A DNA stretch of 64,000 nucleotides from Branchiostoma floridae (taxonomy: Eukaryota > Chordata > Leptocardii > Amphioxiformes > Branchiostomatidae). Made by a program: the position numbers and the translations under genes. The DNA lies in the NCBI RefSeq assembly GCF_000003815.2, contig NC_049995.1, positions 5,568,090-5,632,089 on the forward strand, written 5' to 3'. The notes below the pieces were generated by a model, which searched no databases, was not told the origin of the DNA, and saw nothing but the letters and a program-made list of their open reading frames with translations. Below are positions 10,668-21,590 of the stretch, piece after piece; the stretch's first letter is position 1; every line of letters begins with the position of its first letter.

Positions 10668-10747
10668 TAGACTAATGAGTACACCTGTTCATACCATATA
10701 AGTACACGAGGGGCGAAGTGCCCACTGCCAGTACAGCGGACTCGTCC
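10642..10747 (+). repeat. A2, internal copy of the left-end repeat
   Basis: Copy of A1 (806-911), abutting B1. The B1-A2 junction has the sequence expected if the two outer ends (B2 then A1) were joined in a circular intermediate. Confidence 0.92.
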
Positions 10748-10897
10748 GACACTTGCCGGAGGAGCACGACGGAGACTGACGAAGGAGGTTAAGGAAGGAG
10801 TGGCGGACAAACAGGGGCATGTTTGGTAAAGCATGAGTTTCTTCCCACCCACCCACCCACAGTCTTTATAGGCTATGAGGACGAATCAGGCTCCGTT

Positions 10898-10969
10898 GCG
10901 CGACTTCGGCGCTGTCCCCATTACTCATACGGATGATCCAATGTGTGCGCAGTGGGTATAGGTTACTAT
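10898..10969 (+). repeat. B2, right terminal split repeat
   Basis: Right terminal repeat, matching B1. It ends in GGTTACTAT; the host sequence resumes with CATGGTTCTAG. The final CTAT (10966-10969) matches the CTAT at the left border (806-809) and at the junction (10642-10645). Confidence 0.92.
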
Positions 10970-10973
10970 CATG

Positions 10974-11272
10974 GTTCTAGCCAGCGCCTGTCCTTCCGTC
11001 CTTTGACGGAATTTTGCAGCTGGGGACAGATACAAATTTTGCCCATTTTATCATGTGATGGACAAAAATCGTCATAAAGATATCAATTGAACCAAGCTGA
11101 GTCTACCAGCAAAATTTGCCCCTCAAAATAAAGGAAATAACATTTCACAGGGTCTATATTTCAACATTTTTCCCGAGGAGCATACTCCTGGCCCCCCTGG
11201 GATCATTGCACCTTTGAAAGGCTTTCCATTCAAAATTACGGGGACGGAAAAAAGTTCCAGGCTGGCTAGAAC
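10974..11272. mobile_element. short inverted-repeat element, about 300 bp
   Basis: The ends GTTCTAGCCAGC (left) and GCTGGCTAGAAC (right) are inverted copies, with further matching CCGTCC / GGACGG inside. The interior holds one copy of a roughly 190-bp module (CAGCAAAATTTGCCCCTC...) that recurs at 20580-21280 and, inverted, at 54800-55110. The retrotransposon's right end lies only four bases from its left end. Confidence 0.65.
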
Positions 11273-11354
11273 ACTCAGGTCCCTATTTGAATCTAAGTGA
11301 ATCATATGTTGCTAGACAGGAAAGAGAGCAGCTCTGTTTGTGAACTTTACTTAC

Positions 11355-11478
11355 ATCCACTGTCCTCCGCTACAGAAACGTCTGCGCTGCCACCGCTGCC
11401 GCCACTGCCCGCCACCGCCTCCAGACGGGACGTCACCACCTCTAACCGCTTCACGATACCAGCAAGGTCGGACGACAT
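11355..11478 (-). CDS. first coding exon of a CAP-like gene (adenylyl cyclase-associated protein)
   Basis: The minus strand reads a strong acceptor (pyrimidine tract then CTACAG), nine bases, then an ATG at 11478. The exon encodes 41 codons and ends at a GTAAGT donor, phase 1. The peptide starts MSSDLAGIVKRLEVV and continues with SRLEAVAGSGG. The paired RLExV...RLExV pattern followed by a Gly/Ser linker is the N-terminal helix signature of CAP, which binds adenylyl cyclase in yeast and recycles cofilin-actin in animals. The acceptor shows that a 5' exon lies upstream at higher coordinates. All later exons would be left of position 1, so the retrotransposon would lie in the next intron. The identification rests on one exon. 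Confidence 0.55.
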
Positions 11479-11559
11479 CGTGTAAAACTGTAGAGAAAAA
11501 GAGAAAGACACTGGTTAATAAGTTAGGAAAGCTATGGGACAAGCGATCAGAATGATGCT

Positions 11560-12760
11560 GTTGTTTAAAATGCTAGAATGAGTAGAAAACAAAGTTTTTA
11601 CCGCTAAAATTAAATGTCTAAAGCTACAATTTGTTCCCCCCCCAAACTATTAAAATTACCATTTTATACAATATAAAAATTCAATGTTTTATTGAGTTTT
11701 AACATTTAATTTATTCGCCGCAGTATCAGAGGACTATAGCTACCCATGTTTGGAATCCCCTTTGGGTTCCAACCAAGCGTGTCAAATTTCAATAGAAATG
11801 AAAAATTATCAACTGTATTATGTACATGCATATGAGTCACAGAGTTGCAAGCCAATTTTTATTAATAATTATACAAAAAGAATGCAGACAACAGTTTTGA
11901 ATATATATCTAGAAAATGTTTGAGACATCCAAATATACTATATTACATGCTCAAGAATCTCATAAAATACCCTCAGACAAATAAAAATGCTGATGTTGTG
12001 CTTTCATCCCATGGCCATTGATTCATTTATATTAGTTATCAACTGTCAGATATTGAATAATTGTTATCATTAAGCTTAAGCCAAAAGATAGATAAGTTAT
12101 ATTGTAGATAACTTGAAATATTTTCTAGTTTGAAATACTTATCATTATAAACTACACTGTACGTAACCTTCTGCTCTGTAGCTACATTTATAATGACAAT
12201 TCTAACAGTAACACTAATACAAGTCCTAAAACACTTGGACAACGCTAAAGGCCTATACGTGAACTTAAACTGAAGAAAAAGTGATAACTTAAAGCGTAGC
12301 ACATACAAGTTGTTTCATAATCATAATAATCATGTACATTGTATACCGTAACATCATGCCCATACCTAAGCATTTGCAAGTGGCATTTACAATATCAGTG
12401 TGATATTATACTGATAATTACACTGATATTATTTGATACAAGTTGTAAAGAGATAGATAGACAAATGCATGTGGATATATTGATATGTTAGAAAGAAAAC
12501 ACTTTTACAGTCAATCGTACAGAGGCAGTTTAAGTGTTGTAGGATTTTAAAACGCTAAAGTGAGTATGATACTCTACCAAACAGATGTCTTGTTGTGAAA
12601 TAGACCTTTGTTGTGAGTATCGTCCCTTCACAAGTTTTGACATACTGAATCAGGCCCAGGTTCAGGTCCGAACCTGGACCTGAGCCACTGGACCTGAACC
12701 GGACCTGGACCTGAATTTTCTGTACCGGTACCCACCCCTAGCGACCACCATGCAGACCCT
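11560..12760. other. non-coding; includes a GGACCTGAACC-rich foldback block
   Basis: No gene is seen. At about 12650-12720 there is a dense cluster of GGTTCAGGTCC / GGACCTGAACC units in both orientations, followed by GTACCGGTACCCACCCC. It looks like the end of a dispersed repeat. Confidence 0.5.
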
Positions 12761-12761
12761 C

Positions 12762-13211
12762 TAGTGTACTAATCTCCAAGCAGATCCACGGTGGCATAAT
12801 ATAGTATCAAACCCACTGTAGAATCTGCATTCATTCGGCTTCACAAAAGGCTATTAACATCCAATTGTTGCCTAATCAAACTGTGCTTGCTGTGTAGGTG
12901 TTAATTGCCCTCCTTCCTGTTTGGCGCGGATTTCCTACAGGGATGTGCGCGGGTCAATGAAATTATCCAATTAAGATACAAATTGCTCGTAAAATCATTA
13001 GCACCTCGGATATTCATGTAGCTGTTAATATAGCACAGGGAGGGGCAGAGACACCTTTATTCAATAGAAATGCTCCTCCCTGTTCGAGTAAAGGCAGATC
13101 TCCAGTGCCCATTTGACTCCCTTTGGCCGGCTATACTCCTTGGCCAGCTTTGATACTACATGTGTATAATATATGGCACCGTAGAATCTGCTTGGAGATA
13201 ATAGTGTACTA
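12762..13211. mobile_element. MITE-like element with about 50-bp terminal inverted repeats
   Basis: The left end (ATCTCCAAGCAGAT... to TAGTATCAAA) and the right end (TTTGATACTA... to ATCTGCTTGGAGAT) are imperfect inverted repeats of about 50 bp. The 10-mer TAGTGTACTA is present as a direct repeat at 12762-12771 and 13202-13211, consistent with a target duplication. There is no transposase. Confidence 0.7.
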
Positions 13212-13261
13212 CAAAAAGCAGGCAGTGCAGACAGAGAAAACTCAAACCCTTAGACACATAC

Positions 13262-13339
13262 TGGTATCTCATTTCTTCTGCGTCCACTCTTAACGCTGTC
13301 CGAAAACGTGCGGGGGTCAATGTCGCCTTCCTCCAACAT
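13262..13339 (-). CDS. possible alternative first exon, 26 codons
   Basis: An ATG at 13339 opens 26 codons ending at a GTATGT donor, phase 0. Upstream on the same strand are an ATTGG (inverted CCAAT) box and a GCCATCTT YY1-like site. The next acceptor is that of the CAP-like exon; nine bases separate it from that exon's ATG, so this exon could add an in-frame N-terminal extension. The peptide includes SGRRRNEIP, faintly like PKI pseudosubstrates but with Glu where PKI has Ala. Function is unknown. Confidence 0.28.
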
Positions 13340-13840
13340 GGCGTCAAAACTCTAACCAATCACATTGCAGGAGGGAAAGATGGCGGAAGAAAAGAAATGA
13401 AAATTTATAGGAAGAACAGGATAGCTTTTAGGATGTGCGTATAGAAGCCAGTCAAAATATAGTGCAAGCTATAGCTAAAAAGTATAAGGAAAGTACATGC
13501 AGAATAGAAGAAGGAATACTTTTTTAGTCAAAACATTGATCAGTAAGCATACAAATCAAGTGGCAAATTGAATGTACATTATGGCATGAATAATTTAGGA
13601 AGAAAAATTAAATTTGTTGTGCAAAGAAAATTACTACTACTTATACTATAGATGCATTCTCTGATCAGAAAGCAAGGCAAAGTAATTTGATGAGTGCTAT
13701 CATAGATGATTTTCCAAAGCTCCCATATGAACCATTAATGGTTAAGTTGCCAGAGTTTCAGACCAATAAGATGTCAAGAGTTTGACCACTGACCTCGAAC
13801 AGAAGTTGCCCCTACTAGTACATGTACCTTCTAGGTTTTG

Positions 13841-14026
13841 CTACTCTCCAAACAGAGGTTCGGCTCTGGCTGTTTTATGACCTTTCTTTCAGTAGTTTTA
13901 TCAGGCTTTCTATTTTACACTCTTTCTTGATGTCTCACGGCCACAAGACATAGAAAGCAAGATAAAAACGACCAAAAAAAAACACGTCAAAAAACAGTCA
14001 GATCCTAACCTCTGCTTGAAGAGTAG
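13841..14026. mobile_element. 186-bp MITE, family with CTCTCCAAGCAGAGGTT ends
   Basis: Left end CTACTCTCCAAACAGAGGTT; right end AACCTCTGCTTGAAGAGTAG. These are inverted repeats. Related copies or parts occur at 26193, 41581-41733 and 63384, and a stub at about 23817. It is non-autonomous, with no coding capacity. Confidence 0.8.
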
Positions 14027-14270
14027 GTTTGTAATTCCCATGCTACACACATTCAACACTGTTTACTTCTAGGGATTATAATACACGATCCTCGTTATAA
14101 CCGGGTGGTACCAAAGGGTTTTACTTTTAAGTTTGAAAGAAGCGTTTGTATGGGAGCCATGGAAAACCAACTAGGATGTCACATAGGCTAAGAGAAAATC
14201 TGTATCGTGTATGTGCAAATTTTAAAGAAAAGACTGAAAGTGCAAGGACAGGAAAGAAAAGAGCGAGCAC

Positions 14271-14336
14271 CAGTTCCAACTGCACAGCGACTTTCTCCAA
14301 CCGCTCCGAGATGCGTAACAACTTTTTGTTCTCCAT
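14271..14336 (-). CDS. possible alternative first exon resembling the CAP N-terminal helix
   Basis: An ATG at 14336 follows an ATTGG box in the same arrangement (TGTGATTGGTTA) seen before the ATG at 13339. The peptide MENKKLLRISERLEKV continues with AVQLEL, resembling the RLExV helix of CAP N-termini. The proposed donor, GTGCTC, is weak. If used, phase 0 fits the CAP-like exon at 11355. A readthrough frame without splicing also exists. Confidence 0.3.
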
Positions 14337-14399
14337 GGTTACGACCAGCTCTTAACCAATCACAAGCTCGGATTCTTATACACAAAAGGACAGGGAAGA

Positions 14400-16180
14400 G
14401 TCTCTAGGGGAATGATAGATAAGGAGTGAGTGAGTGAAAGAATACAGAGCAAACGATTTTTCAAAGAGATGCTAAAGAAAATAACAAAGTTATAGGAAGG
14501 AGGAAAAGGAAAAATTGTCAAAAAACTAGGAACCAAATTAGCATTACTGGAAATATCTTCACAGATGTTACTGACATGCAATAAAAAATCTTCTCAAGTC
14601 AAAATAGCATTGACCAAGAAATGGACACACGACTTCCAACTAATCATAGTAAAGCAAAACACAATGATATATAGTGTAAATGTTATGCATATTATTGGCC
14701 TCCAGAAAAAAACAAGCTTAGCTACTACATAGGCATGTAATAGAATGCTTACTATTCAAAACTACTTCAAATATTACTTGATACTTAAAAAAACTGTGCT
14801 CACGGAGCAATGAAATTCAACACTCTGAAATCACATATAATGTAGTTGTAGAAAGATTTCTAGCATCAAAAGTATCAAATACTAAATAGAACTGTTCATC
14901 CAATTTCACTGTCACAATATATAACCCAGTGACACAATTGCATGTGCAGTCAAAATTTCTCCAAAATTACACAGTAATACTACAAGTATAAATGTATCGC
15001 CCAACCTGGAAGATTTTCCTCTCAAAACCAGCCTTACAAAATCACGTTTGACAGTTGATACAGGAATAAATCGAGATTTCACAACCACAACCGACAAGTC
15101 CACCACAATGGTCCCCTCCAACAAGGCCCTACTGCTAAACATAGAACACAAGAAAACAGCTGGGACTTAAAATAGCCGTCAGCGACAGTTGTGTCATTTG
15201 GGCTGGGTCTGTGTGACTGATAGGTCTAATATGTTCTACCGTAGGTGTGGAAAATTTTTGCCATGGATCGGTGACAGTTGATCACGTAAGCACTGCCAAA
15301 AGTGACTGTTATGTCTAGTACGTAGATTCTAGTAAGCTTAAGTATGAGGCCATATGGCAAAGCAATATCTTGTTTTCTAACAACATGCAGGCTGTCCATA
15401 AAAACAGTGGTGACGGTCTCATTGATGAAACCTAAGTAATGACTAATAAGCTTGGCATGTTTTCTCATATGTTATTGCCAAAGTTTGACTTGTTTATTTA
15501 TGGAAGGAACCAAGCCTATCACAAATAAAAGAACACTGAAATCTATATCATAACTATAGAAATGAAATTATCATTATTTGCAGTGGTTGACGGCCTTTAA
15601 AAAATGGCATAACTGCAATTTTTGTGAGGTAAAAGAGAGGATATGGCATCATCATGTGTGACTGTCCTTTTCCAATTGATGCACCTGTTACCTACTAAGG
15701 GGGTGGCGGTAACTTGTATATTACTGTAAGTCCAGTTATTTTGCAGATTTCATATTACAGCTAGAAACAATTCGTAGTATAGTAACAAAATAGAAACGCA
15801 TATTATTACAGTAACTATCAAAATTTTGCACTTGATAAATTTCTGCTAAATCCGTGACAATAAAACCACCATGAACATTTCAAGACTTACAGTATCATGG
15901 TACAGCTGCTTTATGCTAATCACTGATGACAAGGCTTGATATGTTTTATTATATTTCAGCCATACATAGTATGGTGAAATATATTGTATTCGTAATGTTT
16001 CTTCTTTCTTTCTTTCTTCTTCTTCTTTCTCCTGTCAAATCTTCAAAGTAATTCATCTCCGCCGTTCCTGGACCGAATGACCTGAAATTTGGCGCAGGGG
16101 TAGAATGGGCCAATACCTTGATGTTTTTTCTCAGTTTTTTCATATCTGCCTCTAAAATGATTTTATTGAGATTTTTTGGT
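14400..16180. other. non-coding, AT-rich; nothing recognised
   Basis: I see no exon with both splice signals and recognisable protein content, and no clear repeat, apart from a TTCTTTC-rich tract near 16000-16030. Confidence 0.5.
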
Positions 16181-16194
16181 CAATTTTAGACCAA

Positions 16195-16610
16195 AACTGT
16201 ATATTTTGGCCCCTGTACCCTGGTATTACAACCAAATGAGCTGAAATTTGACAGAGATGTGCCTTGATAATGCCCCCATATAAATTCAATAACACTTTTG
16301 GTGTACAGTACAACAAAATGCTTATTTTTGCGATTTTTTGACCAATTTTTGACCAAAAAAGGACACTTTTGGCCCCTGTACCCTGGTATTACGACCAAAT
16401 GAGCTGAAATTTGACAGAGATGTGCCCTGATAATCCCTTCATATAAATTCAATAACACTTTTGGTGTACAGTGCAACAAAATGCTTATTTTTGCGATTTT
16501 TGGCCAATTTTTGACCAAAAAAGGACACTTTTGGCACCTGTACCCTGGTATTACAATTAAATGACCTGAAATTTGGTATAGATAGGCATTAGATACTTGG
16601 TAACAAGATT
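16195..16610. repeat. tandem repeat of about 164 bp, 2.5 copies
   Basis: The marker TTTTGGCCCCTGTACCCTGG (or close) occurs near 16204, 16368 and 16533. Each is followed by ATGACCTGAAATTTG-type or ATGAGCTGAAATTTG-type sequence, and in the first two copies by CAATAACACTTTTGGTGTAC. The spacing is about 164 bp. Confidence 0.8.
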
Positions 16611-17890
16611 CAAGTAAAATTTTTGACATAAACAACTTTAAAATGATTAATTTTGGAACTTTTCTGAGGGGAAATTTGTTTTCTTTTGGCCTCCTGACGT
16701 GACCTTCCGTGACCCCGCACAGAGCCACACCTGTGCGCGTCAGCCGGAGAGTTAATTGAATCAAAGACCTAGCCAATCAGCGAAGAGGAGGCCAAAGGCT
16801 AATTAATATTCATAAGCGGGGCCTCATGATCCCGCATATAGCAGTGTTCCCGCCAGGGGGAGCCAAGCCCGCCTAAGGCTCTCGCATTTTAGACTATTCA
16901 GAAGGCTTTATATTGTATCAGTTCTTAGGGGCATATCTATGATAATCGCAGCAGTCACTTAACTTCTCTTCAGGAGTTTAGCGTAACACTATTTCAGGTC
17001 AAACCGTCAAAGGCAACTAAAAACAAACTTTAACGTTACTGAGTTCAACAGTACTTATAACTTGTTATCCGAAGTTGAAACGCTAGCGATGGTATTTTTG
17101 CTGCGCTGTTAGCTCCGTGCGACTGTTGTTGACGGTCTTATAACGGTATATTTTGCACCCCTGTACCCTGGTATGAGTAACATTTGGTATAGATAGGCAT
17201 AAGATAGTTGGTAAAATGATCCAAGTGAAATTTTTGGCATAAAGTACTGTAAAAGGCTTAATTACAGCACTTTTTTTGGGGGAAATTGGTTTTCTTTCGT
17301 TCTCCATGCCATGACCTTTCGGACGTTCACCCCACAGAGCCGACATCTGCACCTGCGTCTAGCCGGCAGGAAGAGTTAATTCAATTAATGGTTCAGCCAA
17401 TCAGCGAAGAGGAAAGCGAAGGCTAATTAATATTCATAAGCGGGGCCACACAATACGTTAACTTGAAGACTCAGGCCGTACAGACTTCTCGCCAGGATTT
17501 TTTCAAAGCGTCGGACAGGGGTCCGGGGGCCGCCGAATGTCCCTGGCGGGGTCCAGGGGCAGGGCCACTGTGGGGGGGACCCAGGTGGGAGAGGCCCCCC
17601 CGGAAGCTCTTGCATTTTAGACTATTGAGAAGGCTTCTTTTATCAGTTTTTTTAGGGCCATATCTACGATAATCGTAGCAGTCACTTACTTCTCTTCAGC
17701 AGTTTGACTTTAAAATATTTCGGGTCAAAGCTTCAAAGACAACTAAAACCTCATAAACAACAAACTTTACTTAGCTCAACAGTATACAAAAATATTGTAC
17801 GGGTTGCCATCCTTAGTTGAAGCGCTTATTTATAGCGCTAGTATCTTCGCTGCGCCGTTAGCCGCCGTGCGACTTTTGTTGACGGTCTGA
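16540..17890. repeat. diverged tandem duplication, two copies of about 0.6-0.7 kb
   Basis: About 16540-17145 and 17146-17890 match in order. Both contain CCTGTACCCTGGTAT, TTGGTATAGATAGGCAT, GCCAATCAGCGAAGAGGA, TAATTAATATTCATAAGCGG, CATTTTAGACTATT.AGAAGGCTT, CGATAATCG-type sequence and TTGTTGACGGTCT. The CCAAT box and the TTAATATTCATAAG block give each copy a promoter-like segment. A third, more diverged copy of that segment lies at 39753-39875. Confidence 0.75.
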
Positions 17891-18848
17891 TATCCCTACG
17901 TCGCCGCCTCGCTGATATTCCCACGGACATGTTTCAAGAAAAATACCCAGCAAAAAATGCTGTTCTGCGTCAAATTCTATTCTATAAAACATGTGGGACT
18001 CAGTGTTACAGTCTAAATATTTTGTAGAAGCACCGCTGTAGGAAAGAAGGTCCAAGCAATGTAAAACATCACGTAGCATGAAGTTCGCTGTCAACTGGCA
18101 CACAGCACATGACTGTTTGAAACTCTAAGTCTAATCAACAGCCGTGTTTGATTGATAGCCGGCGGTCCTTTGATGAAGTCGGCGAAAGGTGCGTTAGTTA
18201 GAAAATCTGCGTTTAGTTTTGATACGTAATTATAAGTTAAACAGTAGAGAGAATGATTATTTTCTCATCAATATTTCTCTTCAGAATTACTTGAACTTAA
18301 TTGTACATCTAAACAATTGGCTTACCTGTGCAATGTTTATATGATTAATGATCAGTGTACTGAAATCATGTGTAACGTATGGCTCCTAGTCAATAGATCA
18401 GCATTTTCTCTATAGTGACCACCTGTCTATAGTGGCCACATTTCCTAGTGCTGTTGTTGTTTGACATAAACTTTGAACATTTAAATTGTAAGTAACTTTA
18501 AACTGCCAGAGTTTCAGCCCAATAAAACACTCTCAGCGCCAGGGTATGAACAGACTGACCAGACAGACGAAAATAAATCCTCGAACAAGGTTCAATCGTA
18601 TCTTCCGGGTCTGGCAGGACTGAGTTGTTAAACTAAAATAAGAATAGGCTCGATGGCTGATTGCATACAAAGTAAAACAGTTTAACAGTTTTACAGCTTG
18701 AAGAAAACAAACGCTCCTACAGTACCTGCACCTGCTTGATAATTATTAAATCGTATGCCCTACTTGAATAAAAAAAGTTCACTGCAATAATAAATGTACC
18801 CACATCACAAGGAGCTTATACTTTTTTAAACTTACACCTAGTTATCGT

Positions 18849-18897
18849 ACTGAAAATTGTTAATGACATCACATGAAGTCATTCAACAATTTTCAGT
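18849..18897. repeat. short perfect-looking hairpin
   Basis: ACTGAAAATTGTTAATGAC and GTCATTCAACAATTTTCAGT are inverted copies with one mismatch and a 10-nt loop. Possibly a foldback MITE remnant. Confidence 0.6.
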
Positions 18898-18899
18898 CA

Positions 18900-20370
18900 T
18901 GATGAAAATTTTCTGAATGGAAGGTGTGATTATTGTCATTTTCTGAAAAATAGAAGCAAGCTCTGTTTTTACCTGGAATCAATTCACAATACCAGTCCAC
19001 TTTGGGGGATAATGTACTGTTAAGAGGATGTTCCATTTTTGCGCAGGGGTGATTTGGAACAGTCCAATGTTGCGTGGAAAGGGGTATGGCTGAAATATGC
19101 TGTATTTGCTCTTAAGCAAATGTCGGCCTTTCTAGTTTCTGTGCTTTTTTGTAAGGCCATTGATTATTCCCCCCTCTTAAAACAACAACTTTTGGACCAC
19201 ACTGCAGCTGTGAAGTGAGCAAACACAAAATTAATGCATAAAAATTATGTCTTATATTGCAAAAGAATGCCAAAATCAATTACAAAGTCAAAGAAGATGT
19301 GAAAGAACAAAAACTAATGAAGAATTCATTGTTACATGTGTATAACATATTGCGTATTGTGTGTATTTAGACATTTATTCAACCTTCCTGGCCACTACAT
19401 TTCATAATAAAGGCAACTTTTTATCTGACAAACTATTTTTGAGTCATTGTACAATTTCGCTGTTGTAGACCTTTCAATAAAGTAGGTTGTAAGTATGACA
19501 GAACTAATGATAAGGATCTCACCACCTTATAATAAATGACAGTTGAATTGTGTTTGACACAACTATCACTATCGCAAAAATATCTTCGGTGCACAATAAT
19601 GAATGAAGACCTTTATTGTACATACATACCCACTGGGTTCAGTACAGGTCGCAACAAAAGATACAACAATTATTATATTATTGTGTTGCTTCCCCAACCA
19701 TGTCCTTACAGACAGAAAAGATATAAGGAAATAACTTCAATTTGCCCAGGTTTTGTCAAGATAAAGTGCTACTACACCAGACAGTAATCAGTAGTGATCT
19801 CAGCCTACAGCAAGCAGCCAAGTACTGTCAGCTGGGTATAGCCAACCTCTCAACATTCCCTTATATGGGCATATCCCTCTCCTATTGTAAATATGACTGA
19901 AGGTCAGGAGTTCTGAGTTGATCTGTCTATAATTCTGCCATAAGTCTAAATACTACTGCCATAATTCTACTGTAACTCTTCATAGTTATGAAACATTTCA
20001 AACATTTTCTTAGCATAATCACAGGTTGATGCAACTATGTATGCAGAAGTGGTGTTTTGAACTACTTTTCGTAATATCTTAATTGGTATGTTTTAAAAGT
20101 TTTCACTTTAACAACATGTCATTCTAATAATACTATCATATCATACTATTAGTATTACTAGTTTACAGCACTGGCTTTTTAACAGCAGATAATAATTCTA
20201 TAAATATTCTATTACTAGACAATAATAAGTACTGTAGTAGTACATGTATTTGTAATGCCACAATGGTACATTGTACTTTTCTGTCTAAAAATAAGATGTG
20301 TTTCAATCTTAAAATCTTCAGAGCTCAACATTTATGTAAAGAAGTCATACCCTTGCATGGGGGCCCCAAA
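18900..20370. other. non-coding; nothing recognised
   Basis: AT-rich sequence without a supportable gene. A short open frame at 19536-19787 shows no recognisable motif. Confidence 0.5.
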
Positions 20371-20374
20371 GCCC

Positions 20375-21590
20375 TTTTCCGTAGAGCGTAATCGGCGGTT
20401 TTAATTCTACGTACTCCGTAGCGGGACCGTTCGAATTCAACGTAGAGCGTAATCGGTGCATTTTGCGTCGAGCGATATTGGCCCCTTTAATTCAACGTAT
20501 TACGTAGAAGCTAACCGGATTTTACCGTAAAACGTAATTCATATTAATTTTTCGTCAAGCGTAATCAAAGTTTCATTAAACTTAACTAGTCTACCGGCAA
20601 ATTTTACCCGCAAAAATGCTGGAAATTGCGTTTCAAAGGGTCCAGATTTCAAAATTTCGTCGGACATTCCTTGCTATGAATCAACACTTCGGCAGTGGAC
20701 ATGGTGAAAATATGTTGCGGGAGCGTCGTCCCCCAACTAGTAGAAATCTTTTTACCGACCTTAGCTGAGTTAACAAGCAAAACTTGCCCCTTAAATGCAG
20801 GAAATGGCATTTCAGGGGGTCGAGATTTCAATTTTTCTCCGGGCGCCAGGCGGCCCTTGCCAAGGCTTGCGACGGCTTGGGCCTCCGGCGCTCACGACTC
20901 TCCGGCGCTCTTCGCCCTCAAAGACGTTTCTCTGACAGAAATGTCATTACATTGAGCATATGCCTGCCAGCAAAATTTGCCCCTCAAAATGCAGGAAATG
21001 GTGTTTCAGAGGGTAAAAATTTCCAAATTTTCCCGTACCTACCTTGCGACAGTTCGACTGTTCGTGCTTTCGGCACTCGAAATCTGAAAATGATGTTTGG
21101 GGGCGTTGCCCAGCTTAAAGCTAAAACCATGTGAATTTCTAATTGGATGCTATTTAACTAAGCTTAGTCTGTGAGCAAAATTTGTCCTTCAAAATGCATA
21201 AAATGGCGTTTCAGAGGGTCAGGATTTCACAATATTCCCGGGGGAGCATGACCCCGGACGGCCTAGGATTGTCGCGCCTCCGCTTTCGGTGCTACAAGTG
21301 CTGAAAATTACGTCACATGAGAAGTTTGCTGTCGCCGCCTTTGGCCAGCAAGACGTCTTTCAAAGTTAAGTTTTAATCTTATTGATGGAATTATCAGTTT
21401 TGTTTAGATCTCATCTTCACCTGTTCTGCCGTCGGCGGAGTTCAGCCAAAAGACAATAAAAATTTGCATAATGCATTATGAAATTTCGTAATTTAGCGTA
21501 GAGCGTAATAAAGTGTCCATAATTTAGCGTATTACGTAGCCGGCCCTCCCGAATTTAGCGTAGAGCGTTGTCGGTACCCCCCCTTGGGGG
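20375..21590. mobile_element. composite repeat: CGTAGAGCGTAAT sub-repeats flanking a four-unit module array
   Basis: The left flank (20375-20570) and right flank (21470-21585) are built from degenerate, same-orientation copies of a motif like GCGTAGAGCGTAATCGG. Between them lie four diverged copies, about 190 bp apart (from about 20585, 20762, 20953 and 21160), of the module with GCAAAATTTGCCCCTCAAAA and GGAAATGGCATTTCAGAGGG. The internal GC-rich sequences create spurious open frames. No transposase is seen. It is probably a non-autonomous element or a satellite-like repeat. Confidence 0.6.

Larger units (their letters stand above)
806..10969 (+). mobile_element. DIRS-order (Ngaro/PAT-like) tyrosine-recombinase retrotransposon
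   Basis: This is a 10.2-kb element carrying, in order, a Gag with a CCHC knuckle, a reverse transcriptase/RNase H frame, and a tyrosine recombinase. It is bounded by split direct repeats: A1 at 806-911, then B1 (10574-10645) joined to A2 (10642-10747), then B2 (10898-10969). The A1...B1A2B2 order is the hallmark of the Ngaro and PAT branches of the DIRS order. No LTRs, no DDE integrase and no target duplication are seen, as expected for integration by a tyrosine recombinase. I see no DIRS1-type methyltransferase domain after RNase H, which points to Ngaro rather than DIRS1/PAT, but I could not test this. The copy looks young: A1/A2 are identical over about 102 bp. One frameshift near 9090 and a 100-N gap fall in the recombinase. 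Confidence 0.92.

Noticed and set aside
20784-21134. 116-codon open frame in the composite repeat
   Set aside because: Crosses diverged copies of a 190-bp repeat module; no conserved protein content.
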